A stretch of 64,000 bases of DNA, from the NCBI GenBank assembly GCA_019914945.1, contig CM034102.1:5693501-5757500 (forward strand). Reading direction: 5' to 3'. Shown here piece by piece: positions 10,935-23,900 of this stretch (its first letter is position 1; each line of letters starts with the position of its first letter). A model generated the notes under the pieces. It was not told where the DNA came from, searched no databases, and saw only the letters and a list, made by a program, of their open reading frames with translations. The stretch comes from Typha latifolia (taxonomy: Eukaryota > Streptophyta > Magnoliopsida > Poales > Typhaceae). A program made the translations under genes and the position numbers.

Positions 10935-13900
10935 ATGGTAATGCCAGCGACCCTCTCCTTCCTCCTCTTTCTCTCCTCCTCCTTCCTCCTCTCCGTCTCC
11001 AAATCCACCATCCAACCCTGCACCACTTCATCCTCCTGCCCTGCCCTCCTCGGCTACACCCTCTACACCGACCTCAAGGTCTCCGAGGTCGCCGCCCTCT
11101 TCCAAGCCGACCCCTTCGCCATCCTCGCCGCCAACTCCCTCGACTTCTCCCTCCCTTCCTCCCCCAATTCCATCCTCCCCTCCGGCCTCTTCCTCCGCAT
11201 TCCCACTACCTGCTCCTGCTCCGACGGCATCTACAAGTCCGTCTTCACCCGCTACACCACCCGCCCCGCCGACTCCCTCTCACTCCTCGCCGACTCCGTC
11301 TTCGCCGGCCTCGTCTCCGCCGACCAGATCCAGGAGGCCAACGGCATCGCCGATCCAAGGGTGCTCGACGCCGGGACCACGCTGGTGATCCCGCTCCCCT
11401 GCGTTTGCTTCAATTCGACCGATAATTTCCTCCCGGCGGTGTATCTCTCGTACGTCGTGCGGGATGGGGACACGGTGGCCAGCATTGCAGCGAGCTATTC
11501 GACGACGACGACCGACATCATGAATGTGAACTCGATGGGAGGTGCCGTCGTCAGTCCGGGGGATATCATCGCCATCCCATTGCCAGGTGATTGGAACTTA
11601 TAAGTTAGTGACTAGAAAAAAGTGTTTGATAAAATCAGCAAGCTACATTCTTTAAGTACCCTAATGTGCGCAAATGCCAGGTAATGATATGATCTATGAT
11701 TTTATTAATGTTGATTATTGTTCTGAACGAGCATATGTCACTTTGGCATGCATTTTACAAACTAATGTACAATGACATGCATACATGGATGTACATTGAG
11801 AACTTTATATCCTAATTATGTTTTGATAATTGGTTGGTAAATGTGTATCACAGATACCTCATCCACGATAAACTATTAGTGCATTCTTTTGATTCTAAGC
11901 ATTGAATAAAGTTCTCACTGACAAACAGAATCATCATTATTCAGTAGGTTCTTTTAGCATCAATGATGTTTCCTGTCCTGCCAATACACCTACCCACCGT
12001 AAGACACGGAGTTAACATATTCGTCATGAATTACTTATGCCATACTTTAGCAGAGTCCTCAGGATGGTCCATCTGAAATTTTGATTGTACTAGATTTGAT
12101 TTTGCAACTGCAATAGCTGGTTTCCACATTCTGATCCTTGAACTTAACTTCTCTTTATTATGGCTCATGGATAAGTTGAACTTGCCAATTATTAATTGTA
12201 AGTACATGCAGATAATTTCATATGCAGAGCCACCTTCTTCAGATATATAACTTTGAGGATAATCAGTCTCTCCCCTTGTTCTGCAGTTCTCTTTATCTGT
12301 AAATTTTGTGTTGAATATTCATGCATATTTTGAAAGTTCACGCTTGAATCTGATATTGCATGTCTGTCGTCTTCTTGCCATTTTTGTTTAACTTACCTCA
12401 TAGAAATAGTTAGCTATCAAATTGAGCATCTTGATACTGTCTACTGGAGCACTTTCTGACTTCTCCAGAGTCCAGACATCATCTATTTAACCAGAAGTAT
12501 ATGTTCTATTGGCTTCTACATACAAGGGGTGGGATAATCCTTTACGAAGACTTATCAGGTTATATCGTTATAAGAAAGAGGTCCCAAATCATTATTTGAC
12601 CTTCTTATGAACTGCCTTAGGTTCCTTCGTGATTGATTGTACTTTCTGTAATAGCTTTCCACCATATGATTCAGACAATAGTAAGCTGGTGCCAGATGCC
12701 TAAGAAGTTTCTAAGATGATGAAATATGAGTTAGATCATCTGGAGATTACATTGACTAGATTTGGCTGATTATCTTTCTAATTTTCCAGGTTATTATGCA
12801 CATCATATTGGTGTGTTTGGTTATCTTGAATGAATTATGCAAAGATATATTGTTATTGCATTTTGTTAGAGAATCAAAGCATGTTCTCTAACTATGAAAG
12901 TTTAAATAATCCTTTTCTCATTTTAGCATCAAGGAATCAATTTATTTTCTTCATGCTTCATAAATGCATGGGGTCGAAACTGAGTGTTGGCAGTTATGTA
13001 AATAATTATTTTGAAGTTTTGGATTGACATGTCAAAAATGGAGTAGCATCATTGTGGAGTTACTTTATTCAATATCAAGCCGCTGCAAATGAAATTGGGA
13101 AACTTAAATGGTGACAGAAGCAGAGGGAGAATGCATCCTGTCCCTAACTTATGAAGGGCATGGACTTGAAAGAGTTGCCTGAGGGAAAAGATCCGTGTAG
13201 CCTACCCCCGATAGTTGCGGTCTAACGTTTGTTTTTCATATATTAGATCACTTGCTACCAAAATTCCCTTTGGTATATGTATCAGTTTATTTTGATCTTG
13301 TGGGCCAACATTATCAGCTCTACATTTTTTCCTCAATAGTTGACACTTGAGTTGGGTGATTGTGATCACTAGATGCTTGCCAGGTTCTTCATTTGCTAGT
13401 GGATATTTATGTTTTATCCAATCAACATTAATTCCTTTTTCTGCTAATGGTACTGATGCTTTCGTGTATTGCCTTCATTTAGCATGTGCTTCGACCTTCC
13501 CAATGTATGCCACAGACTACGGATTGGTTGTGGCAAATGGGACTTATGCAATCACTGCTGGTCGCTGTGTCCAATGCAGCTGTGGACCAGGGGATCTCAA
13601 GTAAACAATGATTTCTTTTTTTCTACCCTATATGTTATTTTGCCATCATTTTATCTTATTTGAAATGTGAGGCTCGTGTTTTTATTGTAGTTTATACTGC
13701 ACACCAGCCTCGTTGGCGGCATCATGCTCGAGCATGCAGTGCAGTAACAGCAATCTGATCATCGGAAATTTCACCTCCCAACCCACTAGTGGTGGTTGCA
13801 GTGTCACCTCTTGTAACTACAATGGTTCTGTAAACGGAAGTATCATCACTACGTAAGCATACATCTCAGAGTTGTGTTTCTTAAAACGTTCCGAAGGAAG

Positions 13901-14293
13901 AAACTCTTACTCCAGCTTTAATTTGCAGGTTGGCCACATCTTTTCAACCTCAATGCCCAGGTAATTCATTTTGGTTCTCTATAGTTCTTACACTAGTTAG
14001 TTGATTATTCTAAATGCTAACACTATCTAACTGTTTCAGGGCAACATCAGTTTCCTCCCCTCAGTAAGCCACCAACTTCACTGATTCATGGGTCATTTCT
14101 TACGCCATCGCCATCACCAATGGCACAAGCAGGTGGTTCTGCGACAACACCAAGGTCATCCTTTCCATTCATCGGTGTTTCTCCTGCATATGGCCCTGCT
14201 GGAAGTACTTCTGGCGGCACTCCTACATTGGAACACTTTGGTGACATTCTAAGTGTACTTTTCTTTTATCTTGTACTCGAGCTTGTGCTGTAA
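10935..14293 (+). CDS. LysM domain GPI-anchored protein (LYM1/LYM3, LYP-like)
   Basis: Exons 10935-11586, 13483-13600, 13691-13852, 13929-13960 and 14040-14293 join into 405 residues; all introns are GT-AG. The ATG at 10935 is chosen because the hydrophobic signal peptide (about residues 4-22) starts there; the frame is open further upstream. Three LysM-like units follow, near residues 40-90, 106-155 and 172-217, separated by the paired-cysteine motifs CSC (93-95) and CVC (156-158) typical of LYM/LYP ectodomains. A Cys-rich segment and a Ser/Pro linker lead to a hydrophobic tail ending FFYLVLELVL with no following charge, as expected of a GPI anchor signal. Family members bind peptidoglycan or chitin fragments at the cell surface and work with LysM receptor kinases in immunity. 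Ligand specificity cannot be told. Exon 1 is markedly GC-rich and the 1.9-kb intron AT-rich. Confidence 0.92.
11587..13482 (+). other. First intron of the LysM gene
   Basis: A 1.9-kb AT-rich phase-1 intron running from GTGATT to a TTTAG acceptor. I see no nested gene or clear transposon in it. Confidence 0.75.
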
Positions 14294-15910
14294 AATGGGG
14301 ACGTGATTTATTTTTGGGGTTTGAATTTGTACTGTAATATCTGTCTAGCACCGGTTGGATTATCTTTGGTAAGCCTTTTTGATTGAATTGTTTTCTTGCC
14401 AAAAGGCACAAGATTAGTTTCTTCTAGGTTGAATGGGGACATTTGTAACATTTTGTCAAGCTATGGCAACTTCACAATTTTGTGCAGCGGTGCATCCCTC
14501 ATGGTTTTGTAGATTGTGACAAACTGAGATCAGAAGGAAACCTAAATTGTACTCCCTTCCACCTATATCTGCTGTCAATTGTCAATCCCACAGTTAAAAA
14601 TATACTTAAAATATCTCTAAGCCCCAGAATTTGAAAGTACGTTCTACCTGGTTGAGACGTCTTACCTTCAAACCTCTCACAATATGTCAAAAAAAAGTTT
14701 TTGAATTAAGAAATACTTTATCCCTAATATAAATGATCGAGTATCTATGTATACAAATTCTGGAATATTATTTCTGACTAGAAGAACTCGAAAAAAAAAA
14801 ATCTGAATCCTACTCTGAAAGGAAAATCCAAGTTTAATTCGAAAAACGTGTTGCATCACTCAATCCACTAACCTACATCAGAACTTCCAGTTGAATCCAC
14901 TAACCTAAGATTAGGTTCATTAAGTCAAGCTTTAGTTTAATTAAACACTTGTAGTCATATCACATACTTGACCATTACTCGAGCAGTACTACTATCTATA
15001 ATTCTAGTTCACCTACAAGATTCTTTGTTTGGGCAACATCAGGATCAAAGATGCTTAAATCTTGAATTAGAATATTGTAGTCAGGTAAAGAAATTGATCT
15101 ATTCTAAACAGGTGGGACTTTGTTTTCATCCCAACGTCGTTGATGACATTTAAAGAATAGAAAACACGAGATTGATAGCTCACCAAACGCCACCAATTGA
15201 TACAACCTTCTAATCTCTTTCTAATACGGCTGCTTCTGCAGCCGTAGATTGCAGGAACTTGCTGCATTCGGGGGGGTACTCGTCAACCCATGATTGGGTG
15301 CCAAACTTAAAAAGAAAAAAAAATATCCATATATTGATGTATATTAAATTCAAATGAGTATTCTAGGTTAAATTTCAACGTGGAAAAGGGATACCAAATA
15401 TAAATCCAAATTTAATTTGTTACGAGTACAAATTTGTTGCAGCCGGGCGCTGCAGCGGATCCACTCCCATTGCTTGCAGTGGAAAACAAATAGCTTTCCT
15501 GCCCACTTCTGATGGGCAGGTTGTTCACCAAACCTTAAGCATCTCTCTCGTCTCTTGATCTAATAGACTTAAACCTAAAAACTTCTAATATTTATATATT
15601 GTAATAAAACATCGATCAAGATCGTTGATTTTGGGAAACATTAATAAGAAAAAGAAATATAGAGATAGACATAAATCCTACCTACCAAAGTTCGAAACAA
15701 ACTCACCACCTCTCTCTCATCTCTTCTCATCAAGTATGTTAGGAATAACATAGCCTAGCTTTATATGATCAACTTTCAAATATCGAGACATACCTAACTA
15801 TAACTACTCTATTAATCAATATGCCTATATACGTTTGCCATGAGCCATAATTGACCATATCTATCGTCTCTCTCTCCTTCTTCTCCCTCTTTTCCATATT
15901 GTTCACAAAC
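14294..15910. other. Spacer between the LysM and aspartic protease genes
   Basis: It holds the presumed LysM 3' UTR and the protease promoter. Nothing coding is recognised; the short frames here match no family I know and carry no convincing splice context. Confidence 0.5.
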
Positions 15911-17197
15911 ATGGTGACATCCAAGGTGCTGCAAATTCTAGTATTATTCATACTCTTTTGTTTCACCCAAGCGAGTGCTTCTCATCCAAAGGGTCTCAGA
16001 GTCCATCTCACCCATGTAGACGCCAATGGCAACTTCTCCAAGGTCGAGCTAATCCAACGCGCCGCGCGTCGAAGCCACCACCGGATGTCGAGGCTAACTG
16101 CCAAGACGATGAAGGCCGCCGCCGACTCGAGCTCGAAGGTCCAATCGCCAGTCCACGCAGGCAACGGTGAGTACCTCATGGACTTGGCCATTGGCACTCC
16201 AAGTCTCCCCTTCTCCGCCATCTTAGACACTGGGAGCGATCTCATCTGGACCCAATGCAAACCCTGCGTCGAATGCTTCACGCAGACAACTCCATTGTTC
16301 GACCCATCAAGCTCCTCCTCCTACAAAACTCTCCCTTGCACCAGCAATCTATGCGAAGCTCTTCCAATCTCTTCTTGCAAATCGAAGTGCGAGTATTTGT
16401 ACACGTATGGCGATACGTCATCCACACAAGGAGTTCTTGCAAGCGAGACCTTAACATTCGGGTCTACAAAGGTGTCAAACTTAGCATTTGGTTGCGGTGA
16501 TACGAACCAAGGCGATGGATTCACGCAGGGTTCGGGCCTGGTAGGACTCGGGCGTGGACCCTTGTCTCTTATATCCCAACTGGGCATGGGCAAATTTTCT
16601 TATTGCTTGACATCTTTAGATCAATCTAAGACGAGCCCACTTTTCTTTGGTGCATTAGCTGACATAAAAGCAAGTGCAACTAATACTATTCCACTAGTTA
16701 AGAACCCTATGCAACCATCCTTCTACTATCTAAACTTGAAAGGGATCACAGTGGGTGGAACTCAATTGACCATTTCGAGCTCAACCTTCGCCCTACAAGA
16801 TGATGGCACTGGTGGATTGATCATAGACTCTGGCACGTCCGTTACGTACTTAGAGTTGGCTGGGTATAAGATGGTGAAGAAGGCCTTCATATCTCAGATG
16901 CAGTTGCCGGTCGCCGACGGCTCCGATATCGGCCTCGATCTTTGCTTCTCCTTGCCGTCGGATTCGTCGTCGGTGGAAATTCCGAAGCTGGTGTTCAACT
17001 TTGACGGTGCTGATTTGGATTTGCCGGCGAACAACTACATGGTTGTGGATTCGAGCACTGGTTTGCTTTGTTTGACTGTTATGGGATCTAGGGGGATGTC
17101 CATCCTCGGCAACTTCCAGCAGCAGAACTTGCAGATATTATACGATTTAGATAACGAGAAGTTGTCGTTCGCTCCTATTCAGTGTGATCAGTTGTAA
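15911..17197 (+). CDS. Nepenthesin-type aspartic protease (pepsin family A1), intronless
   Basis: A single-exon frame of 428 residues from the ATG at 15911; the frame opens at 15851, but the later ATG puts the signal peptide (VLQILVLFILFCF) at the N-terminus. A propeptide with a basic segment (RAARRSHHRMSRL) precedes the mature enzyme, which starts near GEYLMDLAIGTP. The two catalytic aspartates lie in DTGSD (residues 106-110) and DSGTS (306-310), and the flap tyrosine is in YTYGD. The Cys-rich insert after the first active site (CKPCVEC, then LPCTSNLC, then CKSKC) is the nepenthesin signature. The C-terminus is SILGNFQQQNLQ...LSFAPIQC, as in this subfamily. Related plant enzymes such as CDR1 are apoplastic and act in defence or development; the substrate here is unknown. 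All catalytic motifs are intact. Confidence 0.95.
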   Translation: MVTSKVLQILVLFILFCFTQASASHPKGLRVHLTHVDANGNFSKVELIQRAARRSHHRMSRLTAKTMKAAADSSSKVQSPVHAGNGEYLMDLAIGTPSLPFSAILDTGSDLIWTQCKPCVECFTQTTPLFDPSSSSSYKTLPCTSNLCEALPISSCKSKCEYLYTYGDTSSTQGVLASETLTFGSTKVSNLAFGCGDTNQGDGFTQGSGLVGLGRGPLSLISQLGMGKFSYCLTSLDQSKTSPLFFGALADIKASATNTIPLVKNPMQPSFYYLNLKGITVGGTQLTISSSTFALQDDGTGGLIIDSGTSVTYLELAGYKMVKKAFISQMQLPVADGSDIGLDLCFSLPSDSSSVEIPKLVFNFDGADLDLPANNYMVVDSSTGLLCLTVMGSRGMSILGNFQQQNLQILYDLDNEKLSFAPIQCDQL

Positions 17198-19555
17198 ATT
17201 TTTTTTTTTTTCTTTTTCCTCCAGAGTGTGGATTTATCGCTGGCATTGTTATCTGTGGTTACTGAATGCTAGCTACTTAACTACGTTGATTAAGTTCTAA
17301 TATTCGTTCATATATTTGAATACATTAATATTTGGTTTTTTTTTTTTTTGGTGCTAATCTTTGCGGAGACGAAAGAAATTATTACAATTGAAAACAGATA
17401 GATTAGAGAATTTTGAATTTTGACTATGGAAATTAAGGATAAGGCCTTTCTTTGTGGTTAATAAATTTTAATTTACGAAAAGAAAAAACCCCATGACGTC
17501 TGTACTAAGGTGTAATGATTATTTTGGATAATTTGACATCAAAATGAATACGTTGGCACGTACAAGAAAATTGATGAACAATGATTCAATAAAGCCCATG
17601 ATGCTTAAATTGTTGAATTGGGTAGATAATCTTATACGTAAGGCCCTGATCTCTGTAAAATTATAATGCTATATTATTTTTCAGAATTTATTCTATATAA
17701 ATCACAATAGTCAATATCTTTCCAATGGATACAAATATTAAATCGAGGCACCCATTAAAATAAAATAAAGCATTGCCTTCTTTCCCATATCTTGCATCTA
17801 TAGTTCTTTTTTAGACCTCGTCATGATCTGGATCAGAGTTTGAGCTTGCCACAATAGAAATCACAACCTTCTCGTTCTCCAGAATACAGAAAAACACCCT
17901 TCCTACAAACACTACATAAAGTCTGCGCAATTAATTTACACTAGCAATATACTCTTTTTACACCTCTCTTGGAAGCAACTCAATCTTTGTCACCATCCCA
18001 AATGCTGATATCCAAATAAAGTAAGTTTTTAGATTAATTGATTATCTAATTCATTGTCAATTATTTTTCGATGTTGAGATTTAGTACTGGCCAATCCAAA
18101 GCAAGTGCATTTGATGCACCATTTGACTATGCCTGCTCAAATCATATGTTTCCTATATTTACTTCGAGCGCAATCTAAGCCATTATATGCAACCATCAAA
18201 TTATTGAAATTAGGAGTGTATTTGGATCAGATTCGATTTGATATTTTGAAAGATTGAATTTATATCTATTTAATTTTATTGGATTGGGACTCGAATAAGA
18301 TTCTAAATGGATAGGTAGTTATAATATCCGTATCTAGTCCATTTATTATCAGATTATGTTAGACTCAAATTGGATTTAAATTCAATCAGACAATGGACTG
18401 GATTTGGATTCCTCACAAATAACTGCAGCTGGTTTGTTATAAAATAAAATGAAATTTACGATGATCTTATTCCAAAGCAAAAAGTCACTGCTTTTAGCAC
18501 TAAAATATAATAGTTTAATAGATAAAAATTAGACCGTAATATTTTAAGCATCTCATCAAAAAATGTCACAAAATTAACATATTACGCAAACATAATATAA
18601 TACGAAGCTTATTTTTTTGAGAGAGTCGAGAGTGTTCGTACAGGAATAAAGTAATACAAGACTTCTACTTACATAATTTAAGTACATGAGTATGTAATCA
18701 TTATTTACGGATTTTAAAAAAATTACATATTTATAAGAGCTCTAATGGATATTCACTCCGAATTCAAATCCAAATTTGATCAAATATGAGATACTTATAC
18801 TGAATCTAACTTATTTACTATATGGATAGAAAAATTAAGATTCATATGTAAGTTAGTCGGATTCTGAGTAGATTCTGTATGGATAATTAGATTAAGTTTC
18901 AGTATGGAATCACTATCTAATTATTTGGAGGTAATGACTTGGCAAGCCCTATTCAATTCTCTATTTCTATTACTAATTAATTACCTATTGTGTTTGGAGT
19001 TGTAGATTTTTTATCTGTCACCCATTAATCCTATATATTTTCCTCTTTGTATGGAAAGCTATTTTTTGTGGAAAGCCTGTAGATGGCACAATTCATTAAC
19101 AATCAACACAAATATAAAGGAGCCTGCTACATAGAAAAAAATAGGATATTAAGCAACAACTCATTGACATAAGTATTACTTAGTTACAATAAGCAAAACT
19201 ACGACATCCAGCCAATAGGTAATGATGTTTATGTTGCTGGCTTTTTCAGCCTCCATATAAGGTCCCACATGAGGGGCACCTAGCGAACCCGAGTGTTTCA
19301 CCAACTCTGCACCTTCTGTAGACTAGAGAGGCTAACTCTTATGACAGTGTTCAAGAAGAACAAAGGAAGAGTGAAGAGAACGAGCTAAACATTAGGCTGA
19401 AAAAAGAAAAGAAAATGTTAGGCTCTGCTAGGGTTCGGAGAAAAAAGAACTGCATGAACCTTAAATTTGAAAGGCTTTACGGTATCCTACATATTTTTCT
19501 AATCTTTGGTCAAATTGCTTTGCAATAAATCGATTAACCATTTGGAAGAAAAAAG
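17198..19555. other. Intergenic spacer, no gene seen
   Basis: AT-rich DNA after the protease stop. Two stretches (about 18205-18430 and 18730-18930) are rich in GGATT/AATCC and ATCCGAAT-type words and resemble worn MITE sequence, but I could not define ends. No tRNA, other RNA gene or coding region was recognised. Confidence 0.45.
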
Positions 19556-20333
19556 TTAAATACATTTTAACCCCTTATGCTTATGTCTAAAATTGCTTTA
19601 TCCTACGGTATAATTTTTGATAACAAATTAGTCAATGTACTTATAACTAAAATGAATTGTTAGAATTTTTATCCCATTTTAATAGAGCCCTCTAAATTAT
19701 CAAAATACTCATATTGTATTTGTTCGAATCGAATTAAAGAGAAAATTAATTTGATTATTTTGGTAATTTAGGCTGGCTCCGCTAATTTGAATGAAAATTC
19801 TAACGATTTCGCTTTAGTTTGGTACAAAAAATTATACAAGGGAGGGGGGCGGGGGTCGTAGTTACTATTATATATTTTTAATATTAAAATTGCCACTAAA
19901 ATCTTTTGACACTTTTAGAGTTACCATTATGATTAATTTTTAATAAAATATTCCTAATAGATTATTATTAAAATTATTAGACACATATATAACTAAAATG
20001 CCCCTCTTTAAAGTTTAGAATGTAAAATTTTTATCAAAAATTTTTACCTCACATAAAATAAAATATAATTCATTAAACTATAATATTGGATAGTTTTTAA
20101 ACTATTATTAATAATTTATATAAGAGCAAAATAGTCTTTGTTTTATATGCAAGCTGTGTTTTAATTATGTGATTTAACTAAATAGAATGGTATTTGAAAA
20201 AGAAATCCAATGATTTTGATGGCAATTTTGATATTTTGAAAAAAATAATGACAATTTTGATATTTTGAAAGTTTTCGGTAATAATTTAAAGTAATTCTAG
20301 GCATAAGTACGAGAAAATAAAATATATTTAACG
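19556..20333. mobile_element. MITE related to the element at 6026, ends only partly preserved
   Basis: The left end GTTAAATACATTTTAACCCC, continuing TTATGCTTATGTCTAAAATT, is mirrored on the right by the complement of AATTCTAGGCATAAGTAC and AAAATATATTTAAC. This is the same terminal design as 6026-6591 (TTAAATATATTTTA, then CTTATGCC). The target duplication is no longer evident and the interior is AT-rich without coding sequence. Confidence 0.55.
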
Positions 20334-20990
20334 ATTGGCAATTTCCATAGCACAATAAGTATTTACACGGACTGGATTACTTCACGCTAATCCCCTACAA
20401 ATGCAATGCCAGTCATTTAGTACCTGATGATATCTCCTGGTGCTCCAAACTTTACTGTTACAACGGATTGGGCTTTTGCTGAAGTATTGGTACTTATCAA
20501 AATTGGTCAATCATTAAGTTGTAGAACATCTGTGTAATTTCACCAGTAATTCCATTCAGGTATGGCTGTTTGCCAAACTTTATTGGCAGCTGTAATCAAA
20601 TGCTAAAAGAGTTATACAAAATTTTCACAAAGTTCAAATAAAAGAATCAGACACAAATCAAGCTTTCTGCAGGATGGAAACTCCCCATGTACATGTGCAG
20701 CAGAGTGCATGCCCTATATTCAACACCATTGGTTTAAGCCCTTTCTCCTTTCCTGTCTATAGTCTTCTCTGTATCTTAACAAGTATTTGTCTAACTAGCA
20801 TTCAAACATCAAACCTATCACCTAGAAACAACGGTCTTCACCAAATCAATCTCTTTGAATGGAGAGTTTGAACCCAGGATACAGGTGGCGTCTACATTCT
20901 TACCCATGAGTGGTTCTTTTGGAGTTGTATTCTTTTCATGGGCTGCGGAAACCACATTTTCAGTTGCCAGTAGTTGGCAATGTACATTTG

Positions 20991-23900
20991 TTAGAAGAAA
21001 GCATTCCAAACAGCATCATCTCCTTCACCACACTTTGCATGAACATACTTTATCCTCTCCGCTGACTTGCAGATTCCACTGCATCTCCAATCAAATGTTG
21101 CAATGCAAACATTTCCAGCTTGCGACTTCCACTCACAGTCTGGAGGGTTATTTAAAATGGATATGATAAGAAAGCTACTTCCAACAGCGATAGTCCAGTA
21201 TCTAATAAGGAAACCAACCTGGTGGAGTTCCGCAGCACATGTTCCTCTCATCAATATGTTCAACTTCAAGGCCAATAAACCAAGAGCCCAGAGTTACATC
21301 TTCGTTAGCATATTTGTGCAATATAGGCCTGCAGGAGATGACTTACTCATCAGTTGTTTTATATCTAACAGATATGATTACACCACTGTATAATCTTACT
21401 GGTTAATTGAGATGTAGGTGGCCAGATCTTTTGAGATAGCATATATCTGCCCAGTTGCATGGCGGAAGTACTTGTTCCCTGCTTCACCAAACTTCCAGTA
21501 CTCAGGCTCATGGTACTTCACATTCCTGCAGAAATGATCAAATAAATAGGTATGTCAAATGCACTAGAGGCTGCTACAAGGTGATAATACTATAAAGGTT
21601 GTAGTAGAATTACTTATCAGACAGAACAGGTCCAGACTTCATGCAACCTATGTAAGTTCTCGGTTTTGATCTATGTCGGAAAAGAGTTGTGGCTAGCATT
21701 CCTGGATTAGATATGTCAAGTACCAGTAAGTATCATCAAACAAATTGCTTCTAATACTCTGAAGGCTGCAATATTCACCTAGATTCACATGGATATCATC
21801 GTCCACCTTGACATAAAAGTCGGCATCCCATATGGCAACTGCAGCGGAGAAAAAAGTCTTTGTCTTTGCAGATAGTTCATGATACCCTTCAACATGATCC
21901 TGCATGAAGGAATAGATAGATGGACAGTTTGAGAAGTTAATAATTATTGTGCTTATACGATTGTTCTGGACGTTGAGTCAGTTAAATTTTCAATTGGCTA
22001 CACCATACCAGCCTAAGAAAGTCATGATGCTGAGCTTCCTCCGAATCTATAGCCTTATCCAGAATACTGTTTGATGTAGCACTGTATAATAGCAGTACTA
22101 GTTAGTCTTTTACTAAAAGTCAGATATAACTGCCTTGATCCATCGTAGTAGATATAAATCTAGGGAATAATGTTGTCATAATTAAAAAAAAAAGAAGCCT
22201 GAGGAGTTTCAATGAGTTTGCATTTCAAGTTTTCAACAACTCAATCAAACGATATATACGTCAATCCCTATCTACCATTCAACTCTATTTCACAATGTAC
22301 CTGGGTCCACCTAAGAAACCATCAGAAGTAACAAAGTCATTGAAGACTTAAAATGTCAACTAGTTAAGGACAGCTACATGATTTCCTTGCCACCATTTTA
22401 CTCTACTTCAGGCAGTGTGCCCTGACCAACTTTCCAATTCTCTTAGTTACATTTACCTGCCCTGTTGATCTTCTTCAATCCCATATAGCATCTTCTGCTT
22501 AAATTGACTTAACACATAAAAGCTTAAAAGTGGGCTGCTTAAAAGTTGAAACATTGCAATTACAGATGCACAAAAAATTGTTCTTCTTCTAGTAATTAAA
22601 GTGTTAAACACATTATAATAGAACTCCAGTAGTGTTTGTAATTTTGTATGCCTATCATATTTATAGACTTGGAAATTCGATACCTTTACTATTGCCCAGA
22701 AGTTTCTAAGTACTTCTTGATTCAAGATTGCAGGTTACTTACGTATATTCAGGTTTTTAATCTTTGCTTTTGAAAACACTGAACAGGTTTTTCAATAAGC
22801 CATGTCCTTAATGATAATCAGAGTAGGCGATCGTGATTCCTACCATAGAATGGGTTTCCACAAGTGTATATAATGATTAGCTTCTCAAACAAGTCTTCCA
22901 CGGGCCATGTGCTTCAAATGAAAAAGTAATGATACCTATGAAAACCCATACCTCAAACGCTTAATTCTTGTTCACTGTCACCAGTACAACAGTAATACTT
23001 CCACAGAAAAGTCTTCCTACAATTCCTTCTTGACAAAAGGCAACTCAAATGACATAACCTTTATAGAATCACAAATAGAGGTGTTAACTATTTATCTTAT
23101 CCTTCTCTCTCAAAAACCTATTTATCTTAACCTTATCATCATTCGTTATGTCCATGTTTCTCATTTTCAGTGAATTGGTTAAGGAGTGAAGTGTAAATAA
23201 TATTACTTACCTAACAATATCCTTGAGGTCAAATATTTCTAATCTGGATTCTCTTGAGTCAAAGTTGCCAAAACTTCCAGCAGTTGGCATGCATAGTGTA
23301 CATTGTACACTAGTAAACGACCATTGATTGGCAATTAATTGAAGATCATATTATCTTATCATAGAATGATGCCTTAAATAATGTTAATCCTCTGTTTGCT
23401 TACAAAGCAACGCATAGCATCATAAAATATTTTTCATTGTCCAACACTTAGTTACTGCAAAAGACAAAACTACATATTGTGTCCAACACCAGCCTTATAC
23501 ATGTGCCCCCAAGATTTCCACTCTTGAGAAAAAGCTAAATATAATGGTTTTTTTAAGTTAAACAAAGGGGAGTAGAAATTAACAGAGATTAGACGTCTTA
23601 AGGAATATTTGGCCATGGGATGTCTAAAGTCTTGCTCTACTATTATGATAAATTACCAATTACTCTAAAAGTCTAAGATGCCAAAGAGTCAAAATCTTCC
23701 CATAATATTTTAGCTCACTTCCCATTTAGTTCTGTAAGCAATAAAATGACTATCTCTACCATGTTATCAATAGCAGTACTTCAGATATTCACCCTCCATC
23801 CTCAGTTATACTGTCAAAGAGGCTTGCATTGAAGATATCTGCAGATTACCTTACATTCATATGCCTGGACTACAAGTAGACCGGAGGCTTTACTTTGTAA

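Noticed and set aside
15851..15910. Upstream start for the aspartic protease
   Set aside because: It would put 20 hydrophobic residues ahead of a second complete signal peptide; the ATG at 15911 gives the usual arrangement.
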